A DNA stretch of 64,000 bases, taken from positions 916,872 through 980,871 of the forward strand of contig NZ_CP007287.1 in assembly GCF_000737865.1 (NCBI RefSeq), read 5' to 3'. The DNA is from Bifidobacterium coryneforme. Lineage in GTDB: Bacteria > Actinomycetota > Actinomycetes > Actinomycetales > Bifidobacteriaceae. Shown here piece by piece: positions 37,121 through 45,794 of the stretch. The notes under the pieces were generated by a model that saw only the letters and a program-made list of their open reading frames with translations, was not told where the DNA came from and made no database searches. A program made the translations under genes and the position numbers. The first letter of the stretch is position 1, and each line of letters begins with the position of its first letter.

Positions 37121-38131
37121 ATGGCAAATGTTGCTTTTCGTCTATTTAAGATAGAGGTGCATAAGAATAATGCTCGTACGGCATTGGGGGACGGCAATCC
37201 TCTTGGGAAAGATTCATTCCAGACAACTGTTTTAAATGCGGCAGCCGCCCTGAAGGGGGAAGTTCTCCATGAACCTCCTAGGGTGTATTTAGATTCACGT
37301 ATTTTCCAACCAGAGCAACCAGCCAAATCAGGCGATCCATGTTTTTTGATCCGTGACATACGTCCCGTTTTCAGCGATGTTACCGAAATTGAAATTTTCA
37401 AAGGCAAGTATGGCGATCTTGATTACTTGATTCGCAATGACGGCGGCCTCTCAGACATACATGACGATGCCGCGACCCGAAAATTCCTGGTGAGAATATC
37501 GTTTCCGAAAGACCGGAACTGCTGTTATATTGCTTCGCAGATGAGGGCCGCCTCACAGGCGGGAACTGATCTCTTTGACCATATCTCATACTACCTCCAT
37601 AAAAAGGCTGTCAGACAAAGAGATCATGGCATAGAGCAGGTTGCCGATTGGTTCCGCTTTATTTCCGTTGCATTAGTTGATGAAAATAGATTTGATTCAG
37701 CACTCGGAAAGGCCGAGGTGGAATCGTTCAAGTTGGTCAAAAAAGGCGTGTCATCCAATGGGACAAAAACACAAGAAAAATTCACGGTAGAGTACTCCAA
37801 ACCTTCGCATATTCACAAAACTGAGGGACTTGGAATCCTTAAAAAGCTCACCAAATTTGCCACAAAATCCGCTGAATATCCTCCTGCAGTCGGAGCTATC
37901 GCTGCATTATTCCCCTCTTGGGCGAGTCAGAACATTCAAAACTGGGATGATGGGTCGATTACTTTTATCGAAAATCAGAAGCGAACGACAATTTCTGCTC
38001 TTGCAATAGCTCAGTTGTTTGTATATCCTTTGGGCGACAAAGCATCAATTCAAGATTTATGGGCTGAAGCCAATTCTCGTCTGACCGAAATCGGCCATGC
38101 GGATGGGATTATAATTCCAACTATTGTTTGA
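37121..38131 (+). CDS. Uncharacterised 336-residue soluble protein, first gene of island cassette
   Basis: No family recognised. The protein begins ANVAFRLFKIEVHKNNART, has no signal peptide and no clear membrane segment apart from a mildly hydrophobic stretch near residues 262-275 (AVGAIAALFPSW). The first half looks alpha/beta with many charged residues (IRDIRPVFSDVTEIEIFKGKYGDLDYL); no P-loop, nuclease, helix-turn-helix or protease motif is visible. AAGGA lies 9 bases before the ATG. Base composition and codon use are clearly AT-richer than the flanking genes (AAA, ATT and GAT codons common), a sign of acquisition. The next gene, for a four-helix membrane protein, starts 13 bases later. 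A sensor or regulator for that protein is conceivable but unproven. Confidence 0.8.
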   Translation: MANVAFRLFKIEVHKNNARTALGDGNPLGKDSFQTTVLNAAAALKGEVLHEPPRVYLDSRIFQPEQPAKSGDPCFLIRDIRPVFSDVTEIEIFKGKYGDLDYLIRNDGGLSDIHDDAATRKFLVRISFPKDRNCCYIASQMRAASQAGTDLFDHISYYLHKKAVRQRDHGIEQVADWFRFISVALVDENRFDSALGKAEVESFKLVKKGVSSNGTKTQEKFTVEYSKPSHIHKTEGLGILKKLTKFATKSAEYPPAVGAIAALFPSWASQNIQNWDDGSITFIENQKRTTISALAIAQLFVYPLGDKASIQDLWAEANSRLTEIGHADGIIIPTIV

Positions 38132-38144
38132 GAGGGGGAGCAAA

Positions 38145-38747
38145 ATGAAGGAGCTCTCACCTATCTATATATATAGGGCGCAGTGGAGAGCTACTTTGCG
38201 GTTTGTCCAACATGACCTAGAGAAAGGTATGAAGCACAATCAGTTTAGTGTCTTCATGATACTTGGAGTCCCAATTATCACAACAATCGCGAGCCTTGTC
38301 TTATGCTGTGTCATTGTTCTTAGGGCCGAATCGAAGGGGCAACAGGTTGATCCGCTTCCCATAGAGGATCCTTTGTTGGCTTCGCTTGCTATTCTTTCGG
38401 GTGCTCTGATAACTGCATTCACTCTTCTAGCCAGTTGGAGGAATTCTGTAAGCGCCAAAACCCAAGGTTCGACGGACTATGCTGCCGAACGATGGTTGCT
38501 TGACACATCATCGGCACATTTGCTTGCCGGAGCTTATAGCTCAATTATTGCTTCAGTTATGGTGATGCTTTTCAAAGCTCTGAACTTGCTAAACATGTCG
38601 TGGATCACCGTGGTTGGAACAAGCCTCGAAATAGGAATCAGCTCCCATGTGGTTATGAGCCTTCTCATAGCTTTACCATCTCTCTATGCGGCTTATGTGC
38701 AGCTTAACGATGTTGACCCGATTCTGAACGGACATAACGATATATAA
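38145..38747 (+). CDS. Uncharacterised 200-residue membrane protein (four predicted helices), second gene of island cassette
   Basis: No family recognised. After a polar N-terminus of about 35 residues with a helical basic stretch (YRAQWRATLRFVQHDLEKG), four hydrophobic segments lie near residues 40-61, 80-99, 125-145 and 160-185. A short Asp/Asn-rich tail follows. The ATG at 38145 has GAGGGGGAG 5 bases before it; seven upstream codons are open but overlap the first gene. Composition is AT-rich like its partner. Size and topology resemble small pore-forming or abortive-infection effectors, but no motif proves it; a subunit of a sensor or transporter is equally possible. Confidence 0.8.
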   Translation: MKELSPIYIYRAQWRATLRFVQHDLEKGMKHNQFSVFMILGVPIITTIASLVLCCVIVLRAESKGQQVDPLPIEDPLLASLAILSGALITAFTLLASWRNSVSAKTQGSTDYAAERWLLDTSSAHLLAGAYSSIIASVMVMLFKALNLLNMSWITVVGTSLEIGISSHVVMSLLIALPSLYAAYVQLNDVDPILNGHNDI

Positions 38748-38807
38748 AACGATATAAGCAACAGGCATCATCTCTGATCCGGGCTTCGTCACGAAGGAGG
38801 AAGAAGC

Positions 38808-39677
38808 ATGCGCACCGTTCGTATCAGGTCGGTCGACGACGACTGCCTTGAGGCATATACACACCTCACGGAAATGCAGCTGAGGAACAGGCTTGAACCA
38901 AGCAAGGGACTGTTCATCGCCGAGTCACCGAAGGTGATTGCCCGCGCCTTGGATGCAGGAGTGGAACCCATCTCCTTCCTGGTGGAGGAACCCTGGTTGG
39001 ATGGGATGTCCAGCATGTTCAACCAGGTCGATACCGCTTTCGGACCGGATGTCCCCGTCTATGTGGCGAGTCCCGAGCAGTTGAAGTCCATCACAGGATA
39101 TCGCCTCCACAGGGGTGCCCTGGCTGCCATGCGTCGGTGGCCCCTCCCCTCTGTGGACCAGCTGTGCAGGACCGCAACCAGGGTGGCCGTCATGGAGAAC
39201 ATCGTCGACCATACCAACGTCGGCGCGCTGATGCGGTCTGCGGCAGCCTTGGATGTGGACGCCGTCCTGGTGTCCCCGTCTTGCTCGGATCCGTTGTACA
39301 GGCGGGCAGCCCGGGTTTCCATGGGCACGGTCTTTCAGGTGCCCTGGACCCGAATCGGCGGGGATGACAAGAGCTACTGGCCGGTCCAGGGACTGGAGGA
39401 CCTGCACCGTCTGGGCTTCACGACTGCCGCCATGGCCCTGAGTGACGACTCGATCAACCTCGACGACCTGACCGCACGCCTCTCCCCCCGTTCATCCCCT
39501 TCGGATCCCGGACACATCGACAAACTCGCCCTGGTCTTCGGCACAGAGGGTGACGGGCTGTCCAGACAGACCATAGCCCATGCCGACCTGACGGTGCGGA
39601 TACCCATGAGCCACCATGTGGACAGTCTGAACGTCGCCGCCTCGAGCGCAGTGGCCTTCTACGCGACGCGCCCCTGA
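38808..39677 (+). CDS. RNA 2'-O-methyltransferase, SpoU/TrmH family
   Basis: 289 residues. The C-terminal SPOUT domain has all three motifs: NVGALMRSAAAL, LVFGTEGDGLS and IPMSHHVDSLNVAASSAVA. The N-terminal part (LRNRLEPSKGLFIAESPKVIARAL) is a substrate-binding domain as in 23S rRNA methylases such as TsnR-like or RlmB-like enzymes. The exact target base cannot be told. AGGAGGAAG precedes the ATG. GC-rich like the core genome, so the island ends between 38748 and 38807. Confidence 0.9.
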   Translation: MRTVRIRSVDDDCLEAYTHLTEMQLRNRLEPSKGLFIAESPKVIARALDAGVEPISFLVEEPWLDGMSSMFNQVDTAFGPDVPVYVASPEQLKSITGYRLHRGALAAMRRWPLPSVDQLCRTATRVAVMENIVDHTNVGALMRSAAALDVDAVLVSPSCSDPLYRRAARVSMGTVFQVPWTRIGGDDKSYWPVQGLEDLHRLGFTTAAMALSDDSINLDDLTARLSPRSSPSDPGHIDKLALVFGTEGDGLSRQTIAHADLTVRIPMSHHVDSLNVAASSAVAFYATRP

Positions 39678-39756
39678 TCTGATCCAGCCAGCACCCGACA
39701 CACTCAGGAACCGAACCACATCAGCGAGACTACCGGCGGCACACCGACTATAAGGA

Positions 39757-39791
39757 AAGGCACCCATGCTGTTACGCAGCATGGGTGCCTT
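39757..39791. terminator. Bidirectional terminator between the SpoU gene and uracil permease
   Basis: 15-bp perfect arms AAGGCACCCATGCTG and CAGCATGGGTGCCTT with loop TTACG, between convergent genes. The A/T ends of the stem supply short T-runs in both directions. Confidence 0.85.
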
Positions 39792-39809
39792 CTGCATAGG
39801 AGTCCCGGA

Positions 39810-41123
39810 TCAGGCCTCGGATGGACTCGTCTGGTCTTCGTGGATGTAGTCGTCGCCGTCAACGGTGCCACGCCAGCGACCGATGGCCTTGAGGCCGTGG
39901 TACATGACCAGGGTGGCCACCGAGCCGATTGCAATGCCGTTGAAGCTGATTCCCGCAACCGCAAAGGTGAAGTCCGCGATGCCCACAATCATGACGATGG
40001 CACCAACGGTCATGTTGACCGACTTGCCGAAATCAACCTTGTTTTCCACCCAGATGCGGATGCCAAGCATGCCGATCATGCCGTACAGCATGGTTGTGAC
40101 CCCGCCCAGAACACCGGCCGGAATGGTGTTGATGACAGCACCGAACTTGGGGCAGAGGCTGAGGAGGAAGGCGAAGAAGGCTGCACACCAGTAGGCGGCC
40201 GTAGAGTAGACCTTGGTGGCGGCCATGACACCGATATTCTCGGCATAGGTGGTGGTGCCCGACCCGCCGCCAAGTCCGGCGAAGAAGGTACCCAGACCGT
40301 CGGAAATCAGGGCCGTACCTATTTGATCGTCATAGTCGCGCCCGGTCATCAGGGAGACCGACTTGACGTGGCCGATGTTCTCAGCGACCAGAACCAGAAC
40401 GACCGGAATGAACATGGCCAGGACACTCATGTCGGCTTGGGGAGTATGGAACTTGGGAAGACCTATCCACGCCGCCTTCTCGACAGCCGTGAAGTCCACT
40501 TCACCCTGGGTTATGGCGAAGGCATACCCCACCAGGACGCCAAGAAGGATATTGAGTCGACCTATGAGCCCCTTGAAGAGCACTGAAATAAGCATGACCG
40601 CGACCAGGGTGACCAAGGCGGTCACAGGCGCAGAGCTGAAGTTATTCCAGGCGGAGGGGGCCAGATTGAACCCAATGATCGACACGATGGCACCAGTGAC
40701 CATGGGTGGCATGACCATATCGATCCACCTGGAGCCTGCGTAGTGCACGATGACGCCAATCAGAAGCAGAAGAGCACCTGTGACCATGATGCCGAAAGAA
40801 GCAACGGCCAGACCCTTATGAGCTGAGGTGACTGCCGCAATCGGTGCAATGAAGCCGAAGGAACTTCCCAGATATGAGGGAAGCTTGTTCTTGTTGATCA
40901 GCAGGAAGAGGGCCGTGGAAAAGGCCGTGAAGAAGAGTGTGGTCGACGGATCGAATCCGGTCAGAATCGGCACCAGGAAGGTCGATCCGAACATGGCTAC
41001 GACATGCTGTGCGCCTATACCCGCTGTGCGCGGCCAGGTCAGTCGTTCATCCGGTTCCACGACTTCGCCGGGTGCCAGTGTCTTTCCGTCGCCGTGTAGT
41101 TTCCAGCCCATGGAAAATGACAT
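39810..41123 (-). CDS. uraA: Uracil permease (NCS2 family)
   Basis: 437 residues with about 12-14 membrane segments; imports uracil with protons. Seen: GAQHVVAMFGSTFLVPILTGFDP at the N-terminal helix pair, the TM8 motif VAENIGHVKSV with the substrate-binding Glu, and the TM10 motif YAENIGVMAATKVYS. These fit the UraA group better than the xanthine group. The long polar N-terminus (GEVVEPDERLTWPRT) is normal for actinobacteria. Ends in an acidic cytoplasmic tail. Ribosome binding site weak (GAGAAAG). Confidence 0.92.
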   Translation of the reverse strand: MSFSMGWKLHGDGKTLAPGEVVEPDERLTWPRTAGIGAQHVVAMFGSTFLVPILTGFDPSTTLFFTAFSTALFLLINKNKLPSYLGSSFGFIAPIAAVTSAHKGLAVASFGIMVTGALLLLIGVIVHYAGSRWIDMVMPPMVTGAIVSIIGFNLAPSAWNNFSSAPVTALVTLVAVMLISVLFKGLIGRLNILLGVLVGYAFAITQGEVDFTAVEKAAWIGLPKFHTPQADMSVLAMFIPVVLVLVAENIGHVKSVSLMTGRDYDDQIGTALISDGLGTFFAGLGGGSGTTTYAENIGVMAATKVYSTAAYWCAAFFAFLLSLCPKFGAVINTIPAGVLGGVTTMLYGMIGMLGIRIWVENKVDFGKSVNMTVGAIVMIVGIADFTFAVAGISFNGIAIGSVATLVMYHGLKAIGRWRGTVDGDDYIHEDQTSPSEA

Positions 41124-41202
41124 ATCGCGTGCTTTCTCTCATACGCCGTGCCGGTCACGGCGGACCGGAATCATCATTGTATTCGCTGGGTCGGACCTGG
41201 GC

Positions 41203-41850
41203 TCAGTCGTAAGTGGGCATGTTCTCAAAGTTGAAGCCGATGGCGGCCAGTTGCTCACGCCCGTCAGGGGTGATCATGTCCAGACTCCACCGCGGTGTCC
41301 AGGTCCAATCGATCCGGAATTCCTCGACCAGCCCCGCCAGGACGCTGGCGCACTGGTCCTCTATCAGGTCGGTCAGAGGGCAGGCCGGGGTAGTCAAGGT
41401 CATCGTGATGATGGCGCGGCCCAGCTCGTCGATTTCGATTCCGTAGACCAGCCCAAGGTCCACCACATCGATACCCAATTCAGGGTCGATGACCTGGTGG
41501 AGGGCCTCACGCACATCCTGGGCTGTCGCCCGACCGATATCGTCAACGGCTTTCAGTGGAATGGCCGAGGTCTCTCCCCCCGGTTCCTCCCCAACCTGGT
41601 CGTCAGGGTCGGCACCCTCCTCGCCATGTGAACTCTCAGCCTTGTCCTTGGGCTGGTCCGCCTCCTTCTGGGATCCCACCGTGGAACGAACAGGTGCAGG
41701 ATCGGACCTGGTTCCCATTCCCATGATGGACTCCGCCTGGGTGGGATTCTGTGCCAGGGCCCTGGCCTTTCCTTCATCGTCGATGGCACGGTTGACCGAA
41801 GCCAGGATGGAATCCTGTGGCTCTGGTACCAGATTATCGGAAGAACTCAT
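41203..41850 (-). CDS. sufT: SufT-like iron-sulfur assembly protein with N-terminal extension
   Basis: 215 residues. The C-terminal 100 form a DUF59/MIP18 domain (VIDPELGIDVVDLGLVYGI, TLTTPACPLTD with the conserved Cys) that acts as an iron-sulfur maturation factor. The N-terminal 110 residues are polar, rich in Asp, Glu, Pro and Gln, and have no counterpart in typical SufT. AAGGAG serves the ATG at 41850 (a GTG one codon earlier is possible). Last gene of the SUF operon, 15 bases after sufU. Confidence 0.92.
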   Translation of the reverse strand: MSSSDNLVPEPQDSILASVNRAIDDEGKARALAQNPTQAESIMGMGTRSDPAPVRSTVGSQKEADQPKDKAESSHGEEGADPDDQVGEEPGGETSAIPLKAVDDIGRATAQDVREALHQVIDPELGIDVVDLGLVYGIEIDELGRAIITMTLTTPACPLTDLIEDQCASVLAGLVEEFRIDWTWTPRWSLDMITPDGREQLAAIGFNFENMPTYD

Positions 41851-41865
41851 CACGCCTGCTCCTTA

Positions 41866-42420
41866 TTACTTGTCCATATCCGTCAGAGCCCTGGCCACGG
41901 AGGCCTTCATGCCCTCCCAACCCAGAAGAGCGCACTTGATGCGCATGGGATATTTGGATACACCCTGGAAAACCACCGCGTCGCCAAGCTCCTCCTCGGC
42001 ATCTTCTTCCTGGACACCCTCCCCGCGAGATTCCATAAGGGTGTGGAACTCCTGGGCGAGCCGCATGGCTTCGTCCACGGTTTTCCCCTCCACCAGATCC
42101 ACCATGACCGAAAGGCTGGCCTGGGAGATGGAGCACCCGTCTCCTTGCCAGACGATTCGCCTGATGGACTTTGGCTGACCGTCCGTGCCATCGGATACCT
42201 CGACATGGATGGTGGCGTGGTCGCCACAGGTGGGGTTGAACTGATGGGACTCGGCAGGCACGCAGTACTCATGCTCGACCTTCATGGTCACATCAGCATC
42301 AGGGTCGGATGAGACTGACTGGTCTTCCGGCACACGTCCATGGGGATCCCTGGCCGCCTCCAGGATGACCTCCTGATACATCTGCTCCAGTTCCCGATCG
42401 CTCATGCCAAAATCTGCCAT
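41866..42420 (-). CDS. sufU: Iron-sulfur assembly protein SufU
   Basis: 184 residues of the SufU group of U-type proteins, which in Gram-positives receive sulfur from SufS through a zinc site. Ligands seen: the Cys-Gly-Asp in FNPTCGDH, the Cys in WQGDGCSISQAS and the Cys in IKCALLGWEGM. A 20-residue acidic insertion (GEGVQEEDAEEELGDAV) lies before the last motif, and an extra acidic loop (VSSDPDADV) lies near the N-terminus. Follows sufS by 58 bases. Confidence 0.94.
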   Translation of the reverse strand: MADFGMSDRELEQMYQEVILEAARDPHGRVPEDQSVSSDPDADVTMKVEHEYCVPAESHQFNPTCGDHATIHVEVSDGTDGQPKSIRRIVWQGDGCSISQASLSVMVDLVEGKTVDEAMRLAQEFHTLMESRGEGVQEEDAEEELGDAVVFQGVSKYPMRIKCALLGWEGMKASVARALTDMDK

Positions 42421-42478
42421 GCTTTCAACCTACCTGCATTGCTGGTTTTTCACCTGTCACTGTGCCCCTGGTGAACGT

Positions 42479-43753
42479 TCAGTCCGCCTTGAAGAAGCTC
42501 CTGACCCCGGAGACGGCTTCAAGCAGGGCATCCGTATCGGCCATCGTATTGTAGACCCCGGTCGAAGCCCTGTTCGAAGCGTACACCCCGAAGTGCCTAT
42601 GAACCGGTTGGGCACAGTGGTGTCCAACCCTGATGGCGATGCCTCTGGAGTCGATGAACTGCCCCACATCGTGAGGATGGACACCCTTCACGTCGAAGGA
42701 AACCGTACCGATCCGGTTCTCAGGCGAAGTCGGGCCAAGGATCCTGACTCCGTCCAACTGCCCCAATCTGAGCAGCCCCTTGGTGATGGCGGCCTCGTGG
42801 GAGGCAATCCGATCCATGCCGATAGCACGCAGCCAGTCGGCGGCCACACCCGCACCAATCACTTGTGCAACCGGCTGGGTACCTGCCTCGAACCGGGCGG
42901 GAGGATTCATATACCGGGCAGGCCTGTCCGTATACGCCAGCTCAACCATGGACCCGCCGAACGAGGCAGGGGGCAGAGCCTCAAGCAGCTCGCGACGGCC
43001 ATACAGGAAGCCGACTCCGGTCGGGCCGTACATCTTGTGGGAGCTCCATACCGCGAAATCAACACCCAGGCCATGCAGGTCGACCGGCAGGTGGGGCACC
43101 GACTGGCAGATGTCCAGAATCACCAAGGCACCAACCTGATGGGCTCTCCTGACAATTGGAGCGATATCGGTTACGGCGCCGGTCACATTGCTGACATGGG
43201 TCACAGCCACCACCTTGGTACGCTCGGTGATGACCTCATCGGCCGTGTCCGCCATGATTCTGCCCTGATCGTCCAAATCAAAGGTCTTCAAGACGGCTGA
43301 CGTGCGGTATGCAAGCTCCTGAAAAGGAAGGAGAACGGAGTGGTGCTCGGCCTTGCTGGTCACAATCTCATCGCCCGGTTGCAAGGCAAATCTCTGAGCG
43401 GCCTTCCCGCCCCTCCCCTGAGTTGCATTGCCAAAGGCCGTGGCAAGGAGATTGAGAGCAGCCGTGGCCCCGGCGGTGATGACAATCTCCTCACCGCCAT
43501 CCTGCGATTCCGCCCCTACCAGTTTCGCCACCTTGGCCCGGGATTCCTCGAAGGCCAAGGTGCTGCGGGCGGCCAACTCATAAGCCCCTCGGTGCACACC
43601 CGCATTGTCATGCAGGTAGAAATCCCGCTCCGCATCTACAACACACAGCGGTTTTTGGGCGGTCGCTGCCGAATCCAGATAGACCAGAGGGTGCCCGTGT
43701 ACTTCCTGATCCAGGATCGGGAACTGACTCCGAATCTGTGCTTCATCAACCAT
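42479..43753 (-). CDS. sufS: Cysteine desulfurase SufS
   Basis: Group II cysteine desulfurase, 424 residues, PLP-dependent; supplies sulfur for cluster assembly. Seen: YLDSAATAQKP, the PLP Lys in WSSHKMYGPTGVGFLYG, and the catalytic Cys in RVGHHCAQPVHRHFG. GGAGG lies 6 bases before the ATG. Directly after sufC and before sufU in the operon. Confidence 0.97.
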   Translation of the reverse strand: MVDEAQIRSQFPILDQEVHGHPLVYLDSAATAQKPLCVVDAERDFYLHDNAGVHRGAYELAARSTLAFEESRAKVAKLVGAESQDGGEEIVITAGATAALNLLATAFGNATQGRGGKAAQRFALQPGDEIVTSKAEHHSVLLPFQELAYRTSAVLKTFDLDDQGRIMADTADEVITERTKVVAVTHVSNVTGAVTDIAPIVRRAHQVGALVILDICQSVPHLPVDLHGLGVDFAVWSSHKMYGPTGVGFLYGRRELLEALPPASFGGSMVELAYTDRPARYMNPPARFEAGTQPVAQVIGAGVAADWLRAIGMDRIASHEAAITKGLLRLGQLDGVRILGPTSPENRIGTVSFDVKGVHPHDVGQFIDSRGIAIRVGHHCAQPVHRHFGVYASNRASTGVYNTMADTDALLEAVSGVRSFFKAD

Positions 43754-43786
43754 TCCGCACCTCCATCCCTTGACCGCCGCTCAATG

Positions 43787-44566
43787 TCAGGCCAGTGCCG
43801 ATTCCGAACCGGAGCCTTCAGGAAGGTACTGGTCGTACCCGGTCTCCTCCAGGGTGTCGGCAAGTTCGGGGCCGCCGGTCTTGACGAAGTGCCCCTGGGC
43901 GAAGACGTGGACGATATCGGGCTTGATGTACTTGAGGATACGGGTGTAATGGGTCACCATCAGGATGCCCAAACCTGTGTTCTCCTTGGCCCTGTTGACC
44001 CCCTCCGAAACAATGCGCAGGGCGTCCACGTCAAGACCGGAGTCGGTCTCATCCAGAACGGCGAACTTGGGCTTGAGAAGCTCCAGCTGGAGTACCTCGG
44101 CCCTCTTCTTCTCGCCTCCGGAGAAGCCCTCGTTGACCGAGCGTTGGGCGAATTTGGGATCCATCTTCAACTTCTTCATGGCGGCGTTCAGGTCCTTGGC
44201 CCATGTCCGTACGGCCGGCGCCTTTCCGTCAACCTCCGTCTTGGCGGTCCGGAGGAAGTTGGTCATGGAGACTCCGGGCACCTCAACCGGGTACTGCATG
44301 GCCAGGAACAGCCCTGCCTTGGCCCGTTCATCCGGGGTCATCTTCAGGATGTCCTCCCCGTCCAGGAGGGCCTGACCGGAATCCACCTCATACTTGGGAT
44401 GCCCGGCCAGGGTGTAGGCGAGGGTGGACTTGCCCGAACCATTGGGCCCCATGATGGCGTGGGTCTCACCCGAGCGAACCGTCAGTGTGGCACCCTTGAG
44501 GATCTGTTTGCGACCCTCCTTGGTCTCGACCGAGGCGTACAGATCCTTGATTTCCAGTGTTGACAT
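43787..44566 (-). CDS. sufC: Iron-sulfur assembly ATPase SufC
   Basis: 259-residue soluble ABC ATPase that works with SufB and SufD in the scaffold complex. Seen: Walker A GPNGSGKST, signature GFSGGEKKRAEVLQ, Walker B FAVLDETDSGLDVDAL and switch VTHYTRIL. One base separates it from the sufD stop; GGAGGAG overlaps the end of sufD. Confidence 0.97.
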   Translation of the reverse strand: MSTLEIKDLYASVETKEGRKQILKGATLTVRSGETHAIMGPNGSGKSTLAYTLAGHPKYEVDSGQALLDGEDILKMTPDERAKAGLFLAMQYPVEVPGVSMTNFLRTAKTEVDGKAPAVRTWAKDLNAAMKKLKMDPKFAQRSVNEGFSGGEKKRAEVLQLELLKPKFAVLDETDSGLDVDALRIVSEGVNRAKENTGLGILMVTHYTRILKYIKPDIVHVFAQGHFVKTGGPELADTLEETGYDQYLPEGSGSESALA

Positions 44567-44567
44567 G

Positions 44568-45794
44568 TCAGTTCTCCTCCAAAACGTGCTGCATCTCTTC
44601 GTCTTCGCCCTTGGCCAGTCTGCGGTCGATCACACCCATCAGGTGGTCGGAGACACTGGGAACGCCAATCTCCTCCACCAGTTCACCGAAGAACCCGCGC
44701 ACAACCAGTTTGCGGGCCTCCTTTTCGGGTACGCCTCTCGACTGGAGATAGAACAGCTCCTCGTCATCGAAGCGGCCAACCGAGCTGGCATGGCCGGCGC
44801 CGATGATGTTCCCGTTCTCGATTTCCAGGTTGGGTTCGGAGTCCGCAATGGCCCCGGGGGTCAGTACCAGGTTCCGGTTGAGCTCATACGAGTCGGTACC
44901 GGGGGCCGTGGGCTTGATGAGGGCATTGCCCACCCAGGTGGAGTGGGCCCTAGCCCCGTCGAGGGCTCCCTTGTATACCACTCGGGACTTGCACTCGGGG
45001 TGGTTGTGGACCACCATGGTCCGGTGCTCGATGTGCTGGCCGGGATCGACGAAGTAGATGCCCAGCATGTTCAGGTCGCTCTGTTCCCCGCCGAAGTCCT
45101 GGTCCATACGCAGACGGACGAAGTCACCACCCAGGGTGACCACGGAGTGCCGCAGTGTGGCCCCGGATCCGACATGGATGCGGTGGTTGCCCACGTGCTT
45201 CGATCCGGCCGCCCACTCCTGAATGAAGGTGGTGGAGACATGGGAGTCTTTTCCTGTGACAATCTCCGTGCCTTCGGCCAGCCTGGCCTGGCCTGTGTGT
45301 TCCACCACCAGGTCGGCACTGGCTTCGTCGTCGGCCCGGATGACCAGATGGAAGGCGTCAAGGTCCATTCCTCCGCCCTGGATCTGCACCAGAACAGGTT
45401 GGTCCAGACGTCCACGGAGGCTGACCACCGTGGCCTCGCTTCCGCTGGCCCATTCCACGGCCGCCGCACGGTCGCTGGGCTTGAGTACGGAACCACAGGG
45501 GTCCTGGCCCATGGGAACGTTGGATACGCTCACCTGGTCTGGGTCAACAGGGGTTCCGTCCATCATGGTGACCGTCACCGCCGTCAGGCCACTGGGCTTG
45601 AATACCTGGAAGAACTCCCCTATGCGGTCGATCGGTGTGAATCGCCAGTCATCCTGCTTGGCGGTGGGGACCACGAAATCATCCGGGTCGAAGGAGCGCG
45701 GCTCCTTGTCGGCGCTGGATGGCATGGTCGCCGGAATGGCATAGGGGTCCCTTGGATCCGCCCTGGGAATCGTGATTTCGCTTGTCTGTGACAT
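44568..45794 (-). CDS. sufD: Iron-sulfur assembly protein SufD
   Basis: 408 residues with the SufBD beta-helix: GAKVRHSVVTLGGDF-type region (seen as GATLRHSVVTLGGDFVRL), YKGALDGARAHSTWVGNALI and the C-terminal HASSVGRFDDEELFYLQSRG, with the invariant His in GHASSVG. SufD pairs with SufB. Its ATG overlaps the sufB stop by one base (TGATG). Confidence 0.96.
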   Translation of the reverse strand: MSQTSEITIPRADPRDPYAIPATMPSSADKEPRSFDPDDFVVPTAKQDDWRFTPIDRIGEFFQVFKPSGLTAVTVTMMDGTPVDPDQVSVSNVPMGQDPCGSVLKPSDRAAAVEWASGSEATVVSLRGRLDQPVLVQIQGGGMDLDAFHLVIRADDEASADLVVEHTGQARLAEGTEIVTGKDSHVSTTFIQEWAAGSKHVGNHRIHVGSGATLRHSVVTLGGDFVRLRMDQDFGGEQSDLNMLGIYFVDPGQHIEHRTMVVHNHPECKSRVVYKGALDGARAHSTWVGNALIKPTAPGTDSYELNRNLVLTPGAIADSEPNLEIENGNIIGAGHASSVGRFDDEELFYLQSRGVPEKEARKLVVRGFFGELVEEIGVPSVSDHLMGVIDRRLAKGEDEEMQHVLEEN

